Source: Candidatus Onthenecus intestinigallinarum (lineage in GTDB: Bacteria > Bacillota > Clostridia > Christensenellales > Aristaeellaceae). Taken from it: a stretch of DNA of 64,000 bases. The notes below the pieces were generated by a model. That model did no database searches. It was not told the origin of the DNA and saw nothing but the letters and a program-made list of their open reading frames with translations. The stretch is from the NCBI GenBank assembly GCA_018713325.1, contig DVFJ01000011.1, forward strand, positions 1 to 64,000. Reading direction: 5' to 3'. Numbering within the stretch: the stretch's first letter is position 1; each line of letters begins with the position of its first letter. Position numbers and translations under genes: made by a program. Shown piece by piece: positions 35,346-44,124 of this stretch.

Positions 35346-37129
35346 CAGCAGATCCCCCCTTCCTGCGCGGGCCGGGCGCATGCGGGCTTTGGCGGCAGGT
35401 CGTTTTGCAGGGCATAGGTTTCATAATAATAGCCGGGCACGCGGATCAGCTCCTCGTGCGTGCCGCGCTGGGCGATCCTGCCATCCTGGATGACGAGGAT
35501 CAGGTCGGCGTCGCGCACGGAGGAGATGCGCTGCGCGATGACGATCTTGGTGCAGGGGAAGGGCAGATTGCGCAGCTGCTCCTGAATGTAGCGCTCGGTC
35601 TCCATGTCCACGGCGGAGGTCGTGTCGTCCATGACGAGGATGGCGGGGCGCATGGCCAGCGCGCGGGCCAGCGCGATGCGCTGGCGCTGGCCGCCGGACA
35701 GGCCCACGCCGCGCTCGCCGATGATCGTGTCATACCCCTCGGGCATCCTGGAGACGAAGCCGTCGGCGTCCGCGCGGCGCGCAAAGTCGCGCACGTCGTC
35801 CAGCGTCAGGTCCTGATCGCCAAAGGCGATGTTGCCCTCCACCGTATCCGAGAAGAGAAACACGTCCTGCGTGGCCGTACCGATGCCCCTGCGCAGCTGA
35901 TCGAGCTTCCAGCGCCGCACATCCATGCCGTCCACGAGGATTTCGCCCGCGCTGACGTCGTAAAAACGGCTGATGAGCTGGATGACGGTCGTCTTGCCCG
36001 CGCCCGTGGGTCCCATGATCGCCAGCGTCTGGCCGGGCCGGATGTGGAAGGACACGTCGTCCAGGATCACCTTTTTGCCGTGCGAAAAGCTCACGCCCCT
36101 GAACTCCACCTCGCCCCGCATGGCCGGCATGTCCACGGCGTCCTTGCGGTCCTCGATGCCCGGGCGGGAGTAGTAGATCTCCATGACCTTGCTGGCGCTC
36201 GTGGCGAAGCGCTGCAGGTCGTTGATCAGGTTGCCCAGGTTGCGCATCGGGTTGGAGAGCGCCCAGCTCAGGCTCGTGAAGATCGTCAACTCGCCCGGCG
36301 TCAGCTCGCCCTGAATGATGAAGAAGCCGCCCAGGAACAGCGTGATGAGCGTCATCATGTTGGCGAGCAGCTCGATGAACGGATAGAAGGAGAGCCACAT
36401 CTTGTTGATCTCCAGGTTGGCGTCGCGGAAGGCGCGGCTGCGCTCGTCAAAGCGCTCCTTTTCGTAGTCCTCGCGCGCGAACGCCTTGACCACGCGCGTG
36501 CCCGCGATGTTCTCCTGCGCGGCGGTGTTCATCTCCGCCAGCCGCTCGCGCATGCCCATGAACTTGGGCCGCACACGGCTGGAGTAGAGCTTGGTGATGA
36601 TCATCAGCACCGGCGTGACGATGAAGAGCGCGAGCGTCAGCTTCCAGCTGACGAGGAAGAAGTAGGTCAGCGTGGACACGAACATGAACACGCAGTCCAC
36701 GACCTGGTAGTCCATATAGGAAAGAAAGTGACGGCACCAGTCCATGTCCGCCGACAGGCGGGTCATCAGGTCGCCGGTGCGATGGCGGCTGAAGAACTGC
36801 ATGTCCTGATATTGAAGCTTCTCAAAGAGCTTCCGGCGCAGGTTGAACAAAGTGTTTTGCGACGTGGTCTCCAGGGAGATGACCATGTAGTAGCGCAGGC
36901 CCTCGCGCAGCGCCTTGAAGGCGAGCATCGCCAGCAGCAGCCCGAGCAACGGCTCCGGATTCTGCGCGACGATGACCTCGTCGATCAGGCGGGACGTCAG
37001 CGCGGGGTTGATCAGGAGCATGAGGCTCGTGACCGCCGAGATCGCCAGCGCCAGTGCGTGCCGCTTGTGATAGCGCTTGTCCATGATTCCGAAGAGCCAT
37101 TTGCATTGATACACTTCTTTTCCCTCCAT
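35345..37129 (-). CDS. Heterodimeric ABC exporter, subunit with degenerate Walker B
   Basis: The product has 594 aa with the same architecture as the partner. Walker A GPTGAGKTT, signature canonical LSGGQRQR, but Walker B ILVMDDTTSAVD has Asp in place of the catalytic Glu, and the switch residue is Gln (IAQRISS) rather than His. Together with the partner's altered signature this gives one dead and one active ATP site, as described for TM287/288 and BmrCD. It is the first gene of the leftward pair. Confidence 0.92.
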   Translation of the reverse strand: MEGKEVYQCKWLFGIMDKRYHKRHALALAISAVTSLMLLINPALTSRLIDEVIVAQNPEPLLGLLLAMLAFKALREGLRYYMVISLETTSQNTLFNLRRKLFEKLQYQDMQFFSRHRTGDLMTRLSADMDWCRHFLSYMDYQVVDCVFMFVSTLTYFFLVSWKLTLALFIVTPVLMIITKLYSSRVRPKFMGMRERLAEMNTAAQENIAGTRVVKAFAREDYEKERFDERSRAFRDANLEINKMWLSFYPFIELLANMMTLITLFLGGFFIIQGELTPGELTIFTSLSWALSNPMRNLGNLINDLQRFATSASKVMEIYYSRPGIEDRKDAVDMPAMRGEVEFRGVSFSHGKKVILDDVSFHIRPGQTLAIMGPTGAGKTTVIQLISRFYDVSAGEILVDGMDVRRWKLDQLRRGIGTATQDVFLFSDTVEGNIAFGDQDLTLDDVRDFARRADADGFVSRMPEGYDTIIGERGVGLSGGQRQRIALARALAMRPAILVMDDTTSAVDMETERYIQEQLRNLPFPCTKIVIAQRISSVRDADLILVIQDGRIAQRGTHEELIRVPGYYYETYALQNDLPPKPACARPAQEGGIC

Positions 37130-37285
37130 CTTCCCTTCTGTCGGATTGTGCCCGGGGGTTCAATGCGCATCCTATTATACTGATTTTTGAGGAAAAGTAT
37201 AGTACCCGCTGCAAAGAACCTCGAAAAATGCAAAATGCAGAGCGAAACCCACAAAAACGCCGGAAGAACGCAGCGCATTGCCCGC

Positions 37286-37318
37286 AAAAAGGCCCGTCCG
37301 CAGGGAGCGAACGGACCT
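37286..37318 (-). terminator. Terminator of the TIGR00300 gene (minus strand)
   Basis: AGGCCCGTCCGC (37290-37301) pairs with GCGAACGGACCT (37307-37318, G-U pairs allowed); the A-run 37286-37290 forms the minus-strand T-tract. Confidence 0.8.
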
Positions 37319-37334
37319 GAAACGGGCGGCCGGT

Positions 37335-38417
37335 TCAACGCAGCGCGCGTTCGACGTTGACGAGAAAGTCCTGCGCGTTGGCCACGAATGTGCGCACCGA
37401 CAGGCTGCCGCGGTCGCGCAGCTTGCCCACGACGAACTCGGAGATGTCCACACAGTACAGATAGGCCGGGCGCACGCGTCCGTCCCGGATGCGGAACGCA
37501 GGCGTCATGTTGCCTACGGCGATGGAATGCAGCTGCGTGGCCACGCACAGGACGGTCGTCGCCTCGCGCACCTGTGCGCGCATGGCGTCCTGCGCGCGGT
37601 AGACATCGCTATACACCTCGGGCAGCGGGCCGTCGTCGCGGATGGAGCCGGCCAGCACGAACGGCACACCGCCGCGCACGCAGGCGTGCATGATGCCGTC
37701 CCGGATGCCGTAGGCGTCGAGGAAGGCCGGAATGGAGCCGCAGGCGCGCACCTTGTTGAGCACGTCGATGTGGTGGTAGTGCCCGTTGGGCGCGGGGCGC
37801 TGCGTGTAGACGTCCTGGCCCAGCGCCGTGCCCAGCAGCCCGGCCTCCAGGTCGTGGGTGGCCAGGGCATTGCCCGCCAGCAGCGCATGGCAGTAGCCGC
37901 GCTCGATCAGGGCGCTCATGGCGCGGCGCGCATCGGCGTCAAACGTGCAGGCGGGGCCGAGCACCCACAGGATGCGGCCATGCTCGCGCTCATGGCGCAG
38001 CAGGCTGTACAGCTCGTCGTAGTCGCGCGAATAGGCCGTCTCACGCGACCGGCTCTGACGGAAGGAAAAGCGTTCCTGCGGGCCGGCGTCCGGCGCGTCG
38101 AAGCCGTCCGCATGCACGTAGACGCCCTCCGAGCCGTCCTCCGTGCGCCCGAGCACGACCGCATCGCCCTTGCGCAGATTGCGAAACTCGCGCACGGCGA
38201 TGCGCCCGTCCGCTTGCAGGACAGGCACGCAGTCCATGCGGCTCTCCGGCGCGAGCGTCCAGACGCCGCCTATGCGGTAGTACTCGGGAAAGATCGTCGT
38301 GGCGTGGTAGCCCTCCGGCGCGACGCCGTCCGCTGGCGCGGGCGCGGTGCGCGCATCGCATGCGCAGGAAATGCCCGAAAAGTCCGGCTCGCGATACGCG
38401 GGCAGGGAAAAAGACAT
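37335..38417 (-). CDS. TIGR00300-family protein with LOR/SDH domain (ornithine cyclodeaminase/ArgZ-like)
   Basis: The product has 360 aa. Start at 38417 with AAGGAGGCG. The N-terminal part holds GYHATTIFPEYYRIGGVW and MDCVPVL; the middle RKGDAVVLGRTEDGSEGV; the C-terminal half (about 140-360) ILWVLGPACTFDADARRAM, LAGNALATHDLEAGLLGTALG and GNMTPAFRIRDGRVRPAYLYCVDISEFVVGKL is the conserved block of this family. Characterised relatives are archaeal ornithine cyclodeaminase and the C-terminal half of cyanobacterial arginine-degrading enzymes, making proline from ornithine with NAD. It is shorter than most members and its substrate is unproven. Confidence 0.7.
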   Translation of the reverse strand: MSFSLPAYREPDFSGISCACDARTAPAPADGVAPEGYHATTIFPEYYRIGGVWTLAPESRMDCVPVLQADGRIAVREFRNLRKGDAVVLGRTEDGSEGVYVHADGFDAPDAGPQERFSFRQSRSRETAYSRDYDELYSLLRHEREHGRILWVLGPACTFDADARRAMSALIERGYCHALLAGNALATHDLEAGLLGTALGQDVYTQRPAPNGHYHHIDVLNKVRACGSIPAFLDAYGIRDGIMHACVRGGVPFVLAGSIRDDGPLPEVYSDVYRAQDAMRAQVREATTVLCVATQLHSIAVGNMTPAFRIRDGRVRPAYLYCVDISEFVVGKLRDRGSLSVRTFVANAQDFLVNVERALR

Positions 38418-38600
38418 GGACGCCGCCTCCTTATGGGGTGTGATTCGGGGTTGCCCTGCCCACATTATACCGTGCGCGTCCACAAAAGGGAAGAAAGAAA
38501 ATGCGCAAAGACTCGTGAAAAGTGGGCAAAGCGTCCCGTTGAAACGCCCAAAAAGGATGGGCATCCTCGCGAGAAGCGCGACAAAGATGAAGAAACTGGC

Positions 38601-38629
38601 TTTTCAGCCGCGCGGAACTGTGCTATACT
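38601..38629 (+). promoter_or_regulatory. Promoter of the HD-domain gene
   Basis: TTTTCA (38601-38606), 17 bp, TATACT (38624-38629) preceded by TGC (extended -10). Confidence 0.65.
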
Positions 38630-38707
38630 GCGCCAGAGGCCGCGACAGACACGGCCTCGACCCAAAGCGTATTGCTTTAAACCGCATTGCGGGGAAAGGA
38701 GGAGCAC

Positions 38708-39199
38708 ATGAAACATCCCATCGGAACGATCGTCTCCCTGATGGTCGATCACGAACGCGGCGTGCCTGAGCGTGTGCATCACTTTCTAAAGGTCTACGCC
38801 TTTGCCAAGGTCATCGGAGAGTCGGAAGGGCTCGATGAGCGCGAGCAGGAGATCGTTCAAATTGCGGCGCTCATGCACGATGTGGGCATCCGTCCGAGCC
38901 TGGAGAAGTACGGCTCCAGCGCAGGCCCCTACCAGGAAAGGGAAGGATCGGCGCTGGCCCGCGAAAAGCTGGCCGGGCTGGAATATGATCCGGAGCTGAT
39001 CGAGCGCGTGTGCTTTTTGATCGCGCACCACCACACCTATGGCGAGCAGCGTGACCGGGATCTGCAGATCCTGATCGAGGCGGACTTTCTCGTCAACGCG
39101 CTGGAGGAGAAGATGAGCCGGGAGGCCATTGAGCGTGCCCGGGAAAACGTGTTCCGCACGGCGCGGGGACAGGCCTATCTGCAGGCGATGTTCCTGTGA
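38708..39199 (+). CDS. HD-domain phosphohydrolase
   Basis: The product has 163 aa. GGAAAGGAGGAG before the ATG. VHHFLKVYAFAK gives the first His, LMHDVGIRPS the HD pair (His57-Asp58), and FLIAHHHTYGEQRDRDLQILIEADFLVN the remaining metal ligands. Small stand-alone HD proteins hydrolyse phosphate esters of nucleotides or metabolites; the substrate cannot be told. Confidence 0.85.
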   Translation: MKHPIGTIVSLMVDHERGVPERVHHFLKVYAFAKVIGESEGLDEREQEIVQIAALMHDVGIRPSLEKYGSSAGPYQEREGSALAREKLAGLEYDPELIERVCFLIAHHHTYGEQRDRDLQILIEADFLVNALEEKMSREAIERARENVFRTARGQAYLQAMFL

Positions 39200-39217
39200 C
39201 CGGCAGCCGCCGCATAC

Positions 39218-39252
39218 GGCCCATCCGCAAATGAAGCGGATGGGCCTGTTTT
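39218..39252 (+). terminator. Terminator after the HD gene
   Basis: GGCCCATCCGC (39218-39228) pairs with GCGGATGGGCC (39236-39246), then TGTTTT. Confidence 0.8.
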
Positions 39253-39273
39253 CTGTGTCAGGGGACAAAAATG

Positions 39274-39282
39274 TGGTATAAT
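39274..39282 (+). promoter_or_regulatory. Extended -10 promoter of the radical SAM gene
   Basis: TGGTATAAT at 39274-39282, 31 bp before the ATG; no good -35 hexamer is visible. Confidence 0.55.
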
Positions 39283-39313
39283 GGGGAGACCAAATGCGAA
39301 AAGAGGGACGAGG

Positions 39314-40429
39314 ATGCCGCCGCTGACGATGATGATCAAGCCTGTTTCGGGCAGCTGCAACATGCGGTGCAGCTACTGCTTTTACATGGATGAGGCGCAA
39401 AACCGTGAGGCGCCCAACCGGGGCCGCATGTCGCAGGAGCTGCTGGAGACCCTGGTGCGCCGGGCGTTCGCCTATGCCGACGGCGAGGTGAACTTCGCCT
39501 TTCAGGGCGGCGAGCCGACGCTGGCGGGCGAGGCGTTCTTCGCGCGGCTGGCGGAGCTGCAAAGGAAGTACAACGGCCGCGGCTTGCGCGTGCACAACGC
39601 CGTGCAGACCAACGGCTACGACCTGCCGGACGGGTTGATCGACCTGTTTGCGCGCGAGCGATTCCTGGTGGGCGTGAGCGTGGACGGCGACGAGGCGCTA
39701 CACGACCGCTTCCGGCGCGATGCGCAGGGGCGCGGCACCTATGCGCGCGTGATGGAGAACATAGGACGCCTGCAGGCCGCGCGCGTGGAGTACAACGTGC
39801 TGTGCGTCGTGGACGATGCGGTCGCGCGCAGCGGACGGCGCGTGTTCGAGGCGCTGGCGCCGCACGCGTTCGTGCAGTTCATTCCGTGTCTGGACCCGCT
39901 GGACGGAGCGAAGCAGGCGTATTCGCTGACCCCCGAGGGCTACCTGCAGTTCCTCAACGAGACGTTCGACGGCTATGAGCGCGCCTACTTTGCGGGGCGC
40001 TACGTCAGCGTGCGCAACTTTGACAACTACATCTCCATCCTGATGGGACGCCAGCCGGAGAGCTGCGCCATGCGCGGCCGGTGCGAGACGTACTATCTGA
40101 TCGAAAGCGACGGCGACGTGTACCCCTGTGACTTCTATGCGCTGGACGAATGGAAGATCGGCAACGTCGCGCGGGATTCATTTGTCCGCCTGGAAAAATC
40201 GCCCGTGCTGCGCGCGTTTCAGGAGGCCTCCTATTTCGTCGATCCGGCGTGCCGCGCGTGCCGCTTTTACGGGCTGTGCCGCGGCGGATGCCGGCGCGAG
40301 CGCGAGCCGTTCGTGCAGGGCCGTCCCGGGCTCAACCGCCTGTGCGAGGCGTACAAGGCGTTTTTCGAGGGTGCGCTGCCCAGGCTGGAGCGCATCGCGC
40401 GGGATGTCGCGCAAAAAGAGCGGATTTAA
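39314..40429 (+). CDS. Radical SAM/SPASM protein, anaerobic sulfatase-maturase-like
   Basis: The product has 371 aa. ATG at 39314 after GGGACGAGG. CNMRCSYCFY (Cys15, 19, 22) binds the radical SAM 4Fe-4S cluster; FAFQGGEPTLAG is the GGE SAM motif; VQTNG and VGVSVDG follow. The C-terminal SPASM region has CAMRGRCETY, YPCDFYALDEW and CRACRFYGLCRGGC, ligating two auxiliary clusters. These match anSME enzymes, which oxidise a Cys or Ser of sulfatases to formylglycine. No sulfatase lies in the window, so the partner is unlinked or different. Confidence 0.88.
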   Translation: MPPLTMMIKPVSGSCNMRCSYCFYMDEAQNREAPNRGRMSQELLETLVRRAFAYADGEVNFAFQGGEPTLAGEAFFARLAELQRKYNGRGLRVHNAVQTNGYDLPDGLIDLFARERFLVGVSVDGDEALHDRFRRDAQGRGTYARVMENIGRLQAARVEYNVLCVVDDAVARSGRRVFEALAPHAFVQFIPCLDPLDGAKQAYSLTPEGYLQFLNETFDGYERAYFAGRYVSVRNFDNYISILMGRQPESCAMRGRCETYYLIESDGDVYPCDFYALDEWKIGNVARDSFVRLEKSPVLRAFQEASYFVDPACRACRFYGLCRGGCRREREPFVQGRPGLNRLCEAYKAFFEGALPRLERIARDVAQKERI

Positions 40430-40511
40430 CGCGTTTTTTGCAGATTCTGCTTTTTTCCGGCGCAGTCATCCCTTATAATAGGTGGGAGAACAAAAAAGAG
40501 GAGTCGTGTGT

Positions 40512-41765
40512 ATGCTGAAGCGCTTTACGCGAGCAGAGAAGAGCTGGATCTTTTACGACTGGGCCAACTCCGCGCAGTCTGCCATCATCGCGGCGATCAT
40601 TCTGCCGATCTTTTTCAAGAGCGTCGCCACCGGCAGCGGCGTGCCGGACGTGGACGCGACGGCCTATTGGGGCTATGCCACGAGCATCGGCACGCTCATC
40701 TGCGCGGTCTGCGCGCCGCTGTTGGGCGCGCTGGGCGATGTGCGCGGATACAAGAAGCGGCTGTTCACGTTCTTCATGCTGGTGGGCGTGACGGGCACGG
40801 CGTTGCTGGCATTTACGGGCGACTGGCGGCTGATGCTGGTGTTTTACATCCTCAGCACGCTGGGCTTCAACGGCTCGTGTGTGTTCTATGACGGCTTCCT
40901 CAACGACGTGACGACGGCCGAGCGCATGGACATGGTCTCCACCTACGGCTATGGGCTGGGCTACATCGGCGGCTCGACCATCCCGCTGGTCATCGCGCTG
41001 GCGCTGATCCAGTTCGGCGGGGCGATCGGCATCGATACGGTGACGGCGACGCGCTTCTCGTTCCTGCTCACGGCCGCATGGTGGCTGCTCTTTACGATCC
41101 CGATGCTCAAAAACGTCGAGCAGAAGTATGGCGTCGCGCCCGATCCCCACTTCGTGCGCCAGACGCTGCGCCGCCTGGGCGGCACGCTGCGCGACATCGT
41201 AAGCCACCGCGCGTTGGCGATGTTCCTGATCGCCTACTTCTTTTACATCGACGGCGTCGGCACGATCATCCACATGGCGACGGTGTTCGGCGATTCGTGC
41301 GGACTGGGCAGCATGGACATGATGCTCGTGCTGCTGGTCGTGCAGATTGTCGCCTTCCCGTTTGCGATCCTCTACGGCGTGCTCGCGCGTCGCGTCGGCG
41401 CTCGCACGATGATCCTGGTGGGCATCGCCACATATCTGGTGGTGTGCGTGGTGGGCATCCGCCTGGCGACGCTGAAGGACTTCCTCATCCTGGCCGTGCT
41501 GGTGGGCACGGCGCAGGGCGGCATCCAGGCGCTTTCGCGCAGCTACTTTGGTAAGATCGTGCCGGAGGAGCGCTCCAACGAGTTTTTCGGATTCTTTGAC
41601 GTGTTCGGCAAGTTTTCGGCCGTCGTGGGTCCCGCCCTGTTCGGCCTGGTCGCCCAGGCCACGGGCGTGACCCACTACGGCGTGCTGGCGGTGATGGCCA
41701 TGTTCGCCCTGGGCGGGGTGCTCCTGCTCGTGGGCGTGCCGCGCAGCATGGAACGGATGCACTGA
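40512..41765 (+). CDS. MFS transporter, UMF1/Atg22-like family
   Basis: The product has 417 aa. ATG at 40512 with AGAGGAG. SWIFYDWANSAQSAIIAAIILPIFF is the family's signature first helix; about 12 membrane segments follow, with GDVRGYKKR after helix 2, FYDGFLNDVTTAERMDMVSTYGYGLGYIGG and QALSRSYFGKIVPEERSNEFFGFFDVFGKF. Fungal relatives release amino acids from vacuoles; bacterial substrates are unknown. It is preceded by TATAAT at 40474-40479. Confidence 0.88.
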   Translation: MLKRFTRAEKSWIFYDWANSAQSAIIAAIILPIFFKSVATGSGVPDVDATAYWGYATSIGTLICAVCAPLLGALGDVRGYKKRLFTFFMLVGVTGTALLAFTGDWRLMLVFYILSTLGFNGSCVFYDGFLNDVTTAERMDMVSTYGYGLGYIGGSTIPLVIALALIQFGGAIGIDTVTATRFSFLLTAAWWLLFTIPMLKNVEQKYGVAPDPHFVRQTLRRLGGTLRDIVSHRALAMFLIAYFFYIDGVGTIIHMATVFGDSCGLGSMDMMLVLLVVQIVAFPFAILYGVLARRVGARTMILVGIATYLVVCVVGIRLATLKDFLILAVLVGTAQGGIQALSRSYFGKIVPEERSNEFFGFFDVFGKFSAVVGPALFGLVAQATGVTHYGVLAVMAMFALGGVLLLVGVPRSMERMH

Positions 41766-41795
41766 AGGGCGCGTGGATTTGGCAGGCATTGCGGC

Positions 41796-41825
41796 TTGAC
41801 AGTCCGCGCGGTATGAGCGTACAAT
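41796..41825 (+). promoter_or_regulatory. Promoter of ilvE
   Basis: TTGACA (41796-41801), 18 bp, TACAAT (41820-41825). Confidence 0.8.
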
Positions 41826-41874
41826 AGACGGCATAAGCGCAGTCAGTTTGCCAAAGAAGCATGGAGGGATGGAT

Positions 41875-42945
41875 ATGGTACCGGTTCGCGTGACGCTGAC
41901 GCAGCACCCCAAGGAAAGGCCGCAGGATGAGTCGAAGCTCGGCTTCGGCAAGATCTTTACGGACCACATGTTCGTCATGGATTATGACCCCGAGCAGGGT
42001 TGGCACGATCCGCAGGTCGTTCCCTACGGCCCGTTCGTGCTCGATCCCGGCACGACGGTCTTTCACTATTCGCAGGAGATCTTTGAGGGCATGAAGTGCT
42101 ACCGCCGCGCGGACGGCGGGCTGCAGCTGTTCCGCCCGCGCGACAACTTCGCGCGCATGAACCGCTCGGCCGACCGCCTGTGCATGCCGCATGTCGAGAT
42201 CGAGCAGGCGATGGCGGGCCTGATGGAGCTGCTCAAGGCCGACGCGGCCTGGGTGCCCTCCACGCCCGGCACCTCGCTGTACATCCGACCGACCATGATC
42301 GCCACCGATGTGATGCTCGGCGTGCATGCGTCCAGGACGTACCGCTTCTTCATCATCTGCTCGCCCAGCGGCGCCTATTATGAGAACGGCCTCGCGCCGG
42401 TCGGCATCTATGTGGAGAGCGAGCTGGTGCGCGCGGTGCGCGGCGGCGTGGGCTTCACCAAGACGGGCGGCAACTACGCGGCCTCCATGCTCGCGGGCGA
42501 CCTGGCCGAGAAGAAGGGCTACTCGCAGGTGCTCTGGCTCGACGGACGCGAGAACAAGTACATCGAAGAGGTCGGGTCCATGAACATGTTCTTCAAGTTC
42601 AAGGACGCGCTCGTCACGCCGCCGCTCAACGGCTCGATCCTGGGCGGCATCACGCGCGACAGCATCCTGCAACTCGCGCGTAAGATGGGCGTGCCCACCG
42701 AGGAGCGGCGCATCACCGTGCAGGACGTGTTTGACGCGTATGACCGCGGCGAGCTGGAGGAGGCCTTCGGCACGGGCACGGCGGCGGTCGTCTCGCCGGT
42801 TGGCCGGCTCATGTGGGAGGGCCGCGAGATCGAAATCGCCGGCGGGCAGATCGGCGCGCTGACGCAGCGCTTCTACGACGAACTCACGGGCATTCAGTAC
42901 GGGACGGCGCCGGACCCCATGGGCTGGGTCGTGCCGGTGGCGTGA
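41875..42945 (+). CDS. ilvE: Branched-chain amino acid aminotransferase
   Basis: The product has 356 aa. ATG at 41875, with GGAGGG 6 nt upstream; the ATG at 41869 is too close to it. FGKIFTDHMFVMDYD and FHYSQEIFEGMKCYR are eukaryote/Bacillus-type BCAT class IV blocks; FTKTGGNYAAS carries the PLP lysine (Lys196); EEVGSMNMFF and GTAAVVSPV bind phosphate and cofactor. It interconverts Leu, Ile and Val with their 2-oxo acids. Monocistronic. Confidence 0.93.
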   Translation: MVPVRVTLTQHPKERPQDESKLGFGKIFTDHMFVMDYDPEQGWHDPQVVPYGPFVLDPGTTVFHYSQEIFEGMKCYRRADGGLQLFRPRDNFARMNRSADRLCMPHVEIEQAMAGLMELLKADAAWVPSTPGTSLYIRPTMIATDVMLGVHASRTYRFFIICSPSGAYYENGLAPVGIYVESELVRAVRGGVGFTKTGGNYAASMLAGDLAEKKGYSQVLWLDGRENKYIEEVGSMNMFFKFKDALVTPPLNGSILGGITRDSILQLARKMGVPTEERRITVQDVFDAYDRGELEEAFGTGTAAVVSPVGRLMWEGREIEIAGGQIGALTQRFYDELTGIQYGTAPDPMGWVVPVA

Positions 42946-42965
42946 TACAAAAGCCGTTTGCGAGA

Positions 42966-42991
42966 GGCTGCCCTGCGCGCGCAGGGCAGCC
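42966..42991. terminator. Palindromic hairpin after ilvE
   Basis: A 26-bp perfect palindrome with arms GGCTGCCCTGCGC and complement, no T-run. It is probably a transcription end or barrier. Confidence 0.5.
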
Positions 42992-43071
42992 CTTCGCACG
43001 CTGTGGGGCAAAATGCCGGAACTTCCCATGGAAGGCCATGCGGAGGGGCGGCGCGGAATGGGGGAGAGGTT

Positions 43072-44112
43072 GTGTTCAGAACGGGGGATAGGCCGGACGC
43101 CGAATGGCCGGAACGGGCGCTCTCGCGGGCGCAGCGCGCGCGCATGGAGCGCGTGAGCGCCGCGCTGGGACCTGTGCGCGCGGATGCGTTCGAGGGCCGG
43201 AGCGCGAAGGAGCTGTGGGAGACCATCGAGCGCTGCTGGCAGGACGTGGCCAAAAAGCCGATGCGCGCCCAGCAGGAGCAGGCGGCGCGCGAGGCCGTGT
43301 TGCGGGGGCTGGAACGGCAGGCAGACTGCCTCTCCTCGGGTGAACATGCGCTGGTCGAGCGGCTGCTCATCCTGGACGGGGGCGTGACGGTCACGGATTA
43401 CGAGGAGCTGTGCGCCGCGCAGGCGCTGTGCCGCCGCCTGTGGGCGGATGTGGGACTGCAGGACGGGCGTCCCTTTGTGCGCCTGGACGCCACGCTCGCG
43501 CAGCCTCTGACGCAGGCGATGGCGCGGCCCGAGCACGCGAGCGTGCGCATGCGGATCTTCTCCTTTGAGGCGACGGTCGCGGCGGCGCTGTACATCGCCG
43601 GCGCGCTGGACGACCGCACGCCCCAGGCGCTGTTCGCACGCCAGGTGCTGCTCACGGACGAGCGGGACGAGGAGGCGATGCACCTGGCGCGCCACTACCT
43701 GTGGGCGGGATTTGACTGCGTGGACTATGAGGACGGCGTGCTGCTGCTGCATCCGGCGCTGTATGATCCCGCGCCCGTGCTGCGCGGGGTGCGTCCGGAG
43801 CTGACGTCCTTCACGGCGGAGCAGATCGTAGGCGGCATGCAGGGCATCATGCCGCAGGAGGAGCCGGCCCAGCGCGCGCTGGAGCGCGCAATCGCCGGCG
43901 CGCTGCGGGCCGGCGAGGATGCGGAGGAGTGCGCGACGGAGCTGCGCATGCTGGCCAAGCAGGGCGCGGACTTTGACGCGCTGCGCGAGGTGCTCTCGGG
44001 CCGCGTGACGGTCATGCCGGGCGGCGCGATGGAGCGCGCGCTGCGCGCAATGCTGGAGGCGACGCCGAGCTGGACGTGCGGGGAGCGGCTGTGCGCGGCG
44101 GCGCTGCAGTGA
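43072..44112 (+). CDS. Protein of unknown function
   Basis: The product has 346 aa from a GTG at 43072 that lies close behind GGGGAGAGG; the exact start is uncertain. It is soluble, acidic and rich in Ala, Arg, Glu and Leu, probably all-helical. No signal peptide, membrane segment or known motif is visible. The central part (ERLLILDGGVTVTDYEELCAAQALCRRLWADVGL) and DDRTPQALFARQVLLTDERDEEAMHLARHYLWAGFDCVDY may be domain cores. It precedes the pseudouridine synthase gene by 12 bp and is probably co-transcribed with it. Confidence 0.65.
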   Translation: MFRTGDRPDAEWPERALSRAQRARMERVSAALGPVRADAFEGRSAKELWETIERCWQDVAKKPMRAQQEQAAREAVLRGLERQADCLSSGEHALVERLLILDGGVTVTDYEELCAAQALCRRLWADVGLQDGRPFVRLDATLAQPLTQAMARPEHASVRMRIFSFEATVAAALYIAGALDDRTPQALFARQVLLTDERDEEAMHLARHYLWAGFDCVDYEDGVLLLHPALYDPAPVLRGVRPELTSFTAEQIVGGMQGIMPQEEPAQRALERAIAGALRAGEDAEECATELRMLAKQGADFDALREVLSGRVTVMPGGAMERALRAMLEATPSWTCGERLCAAALQ

Positions 44113-44124
44113 CGGAGGGCGAGC

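Noticed and set aside
42966..42991. 26-bp palindrome as a phage attachment or recombination site
   Set aside because: No integrase, tRNA or repeat copy nearby; a transcription barrier after ilvE is simpler.
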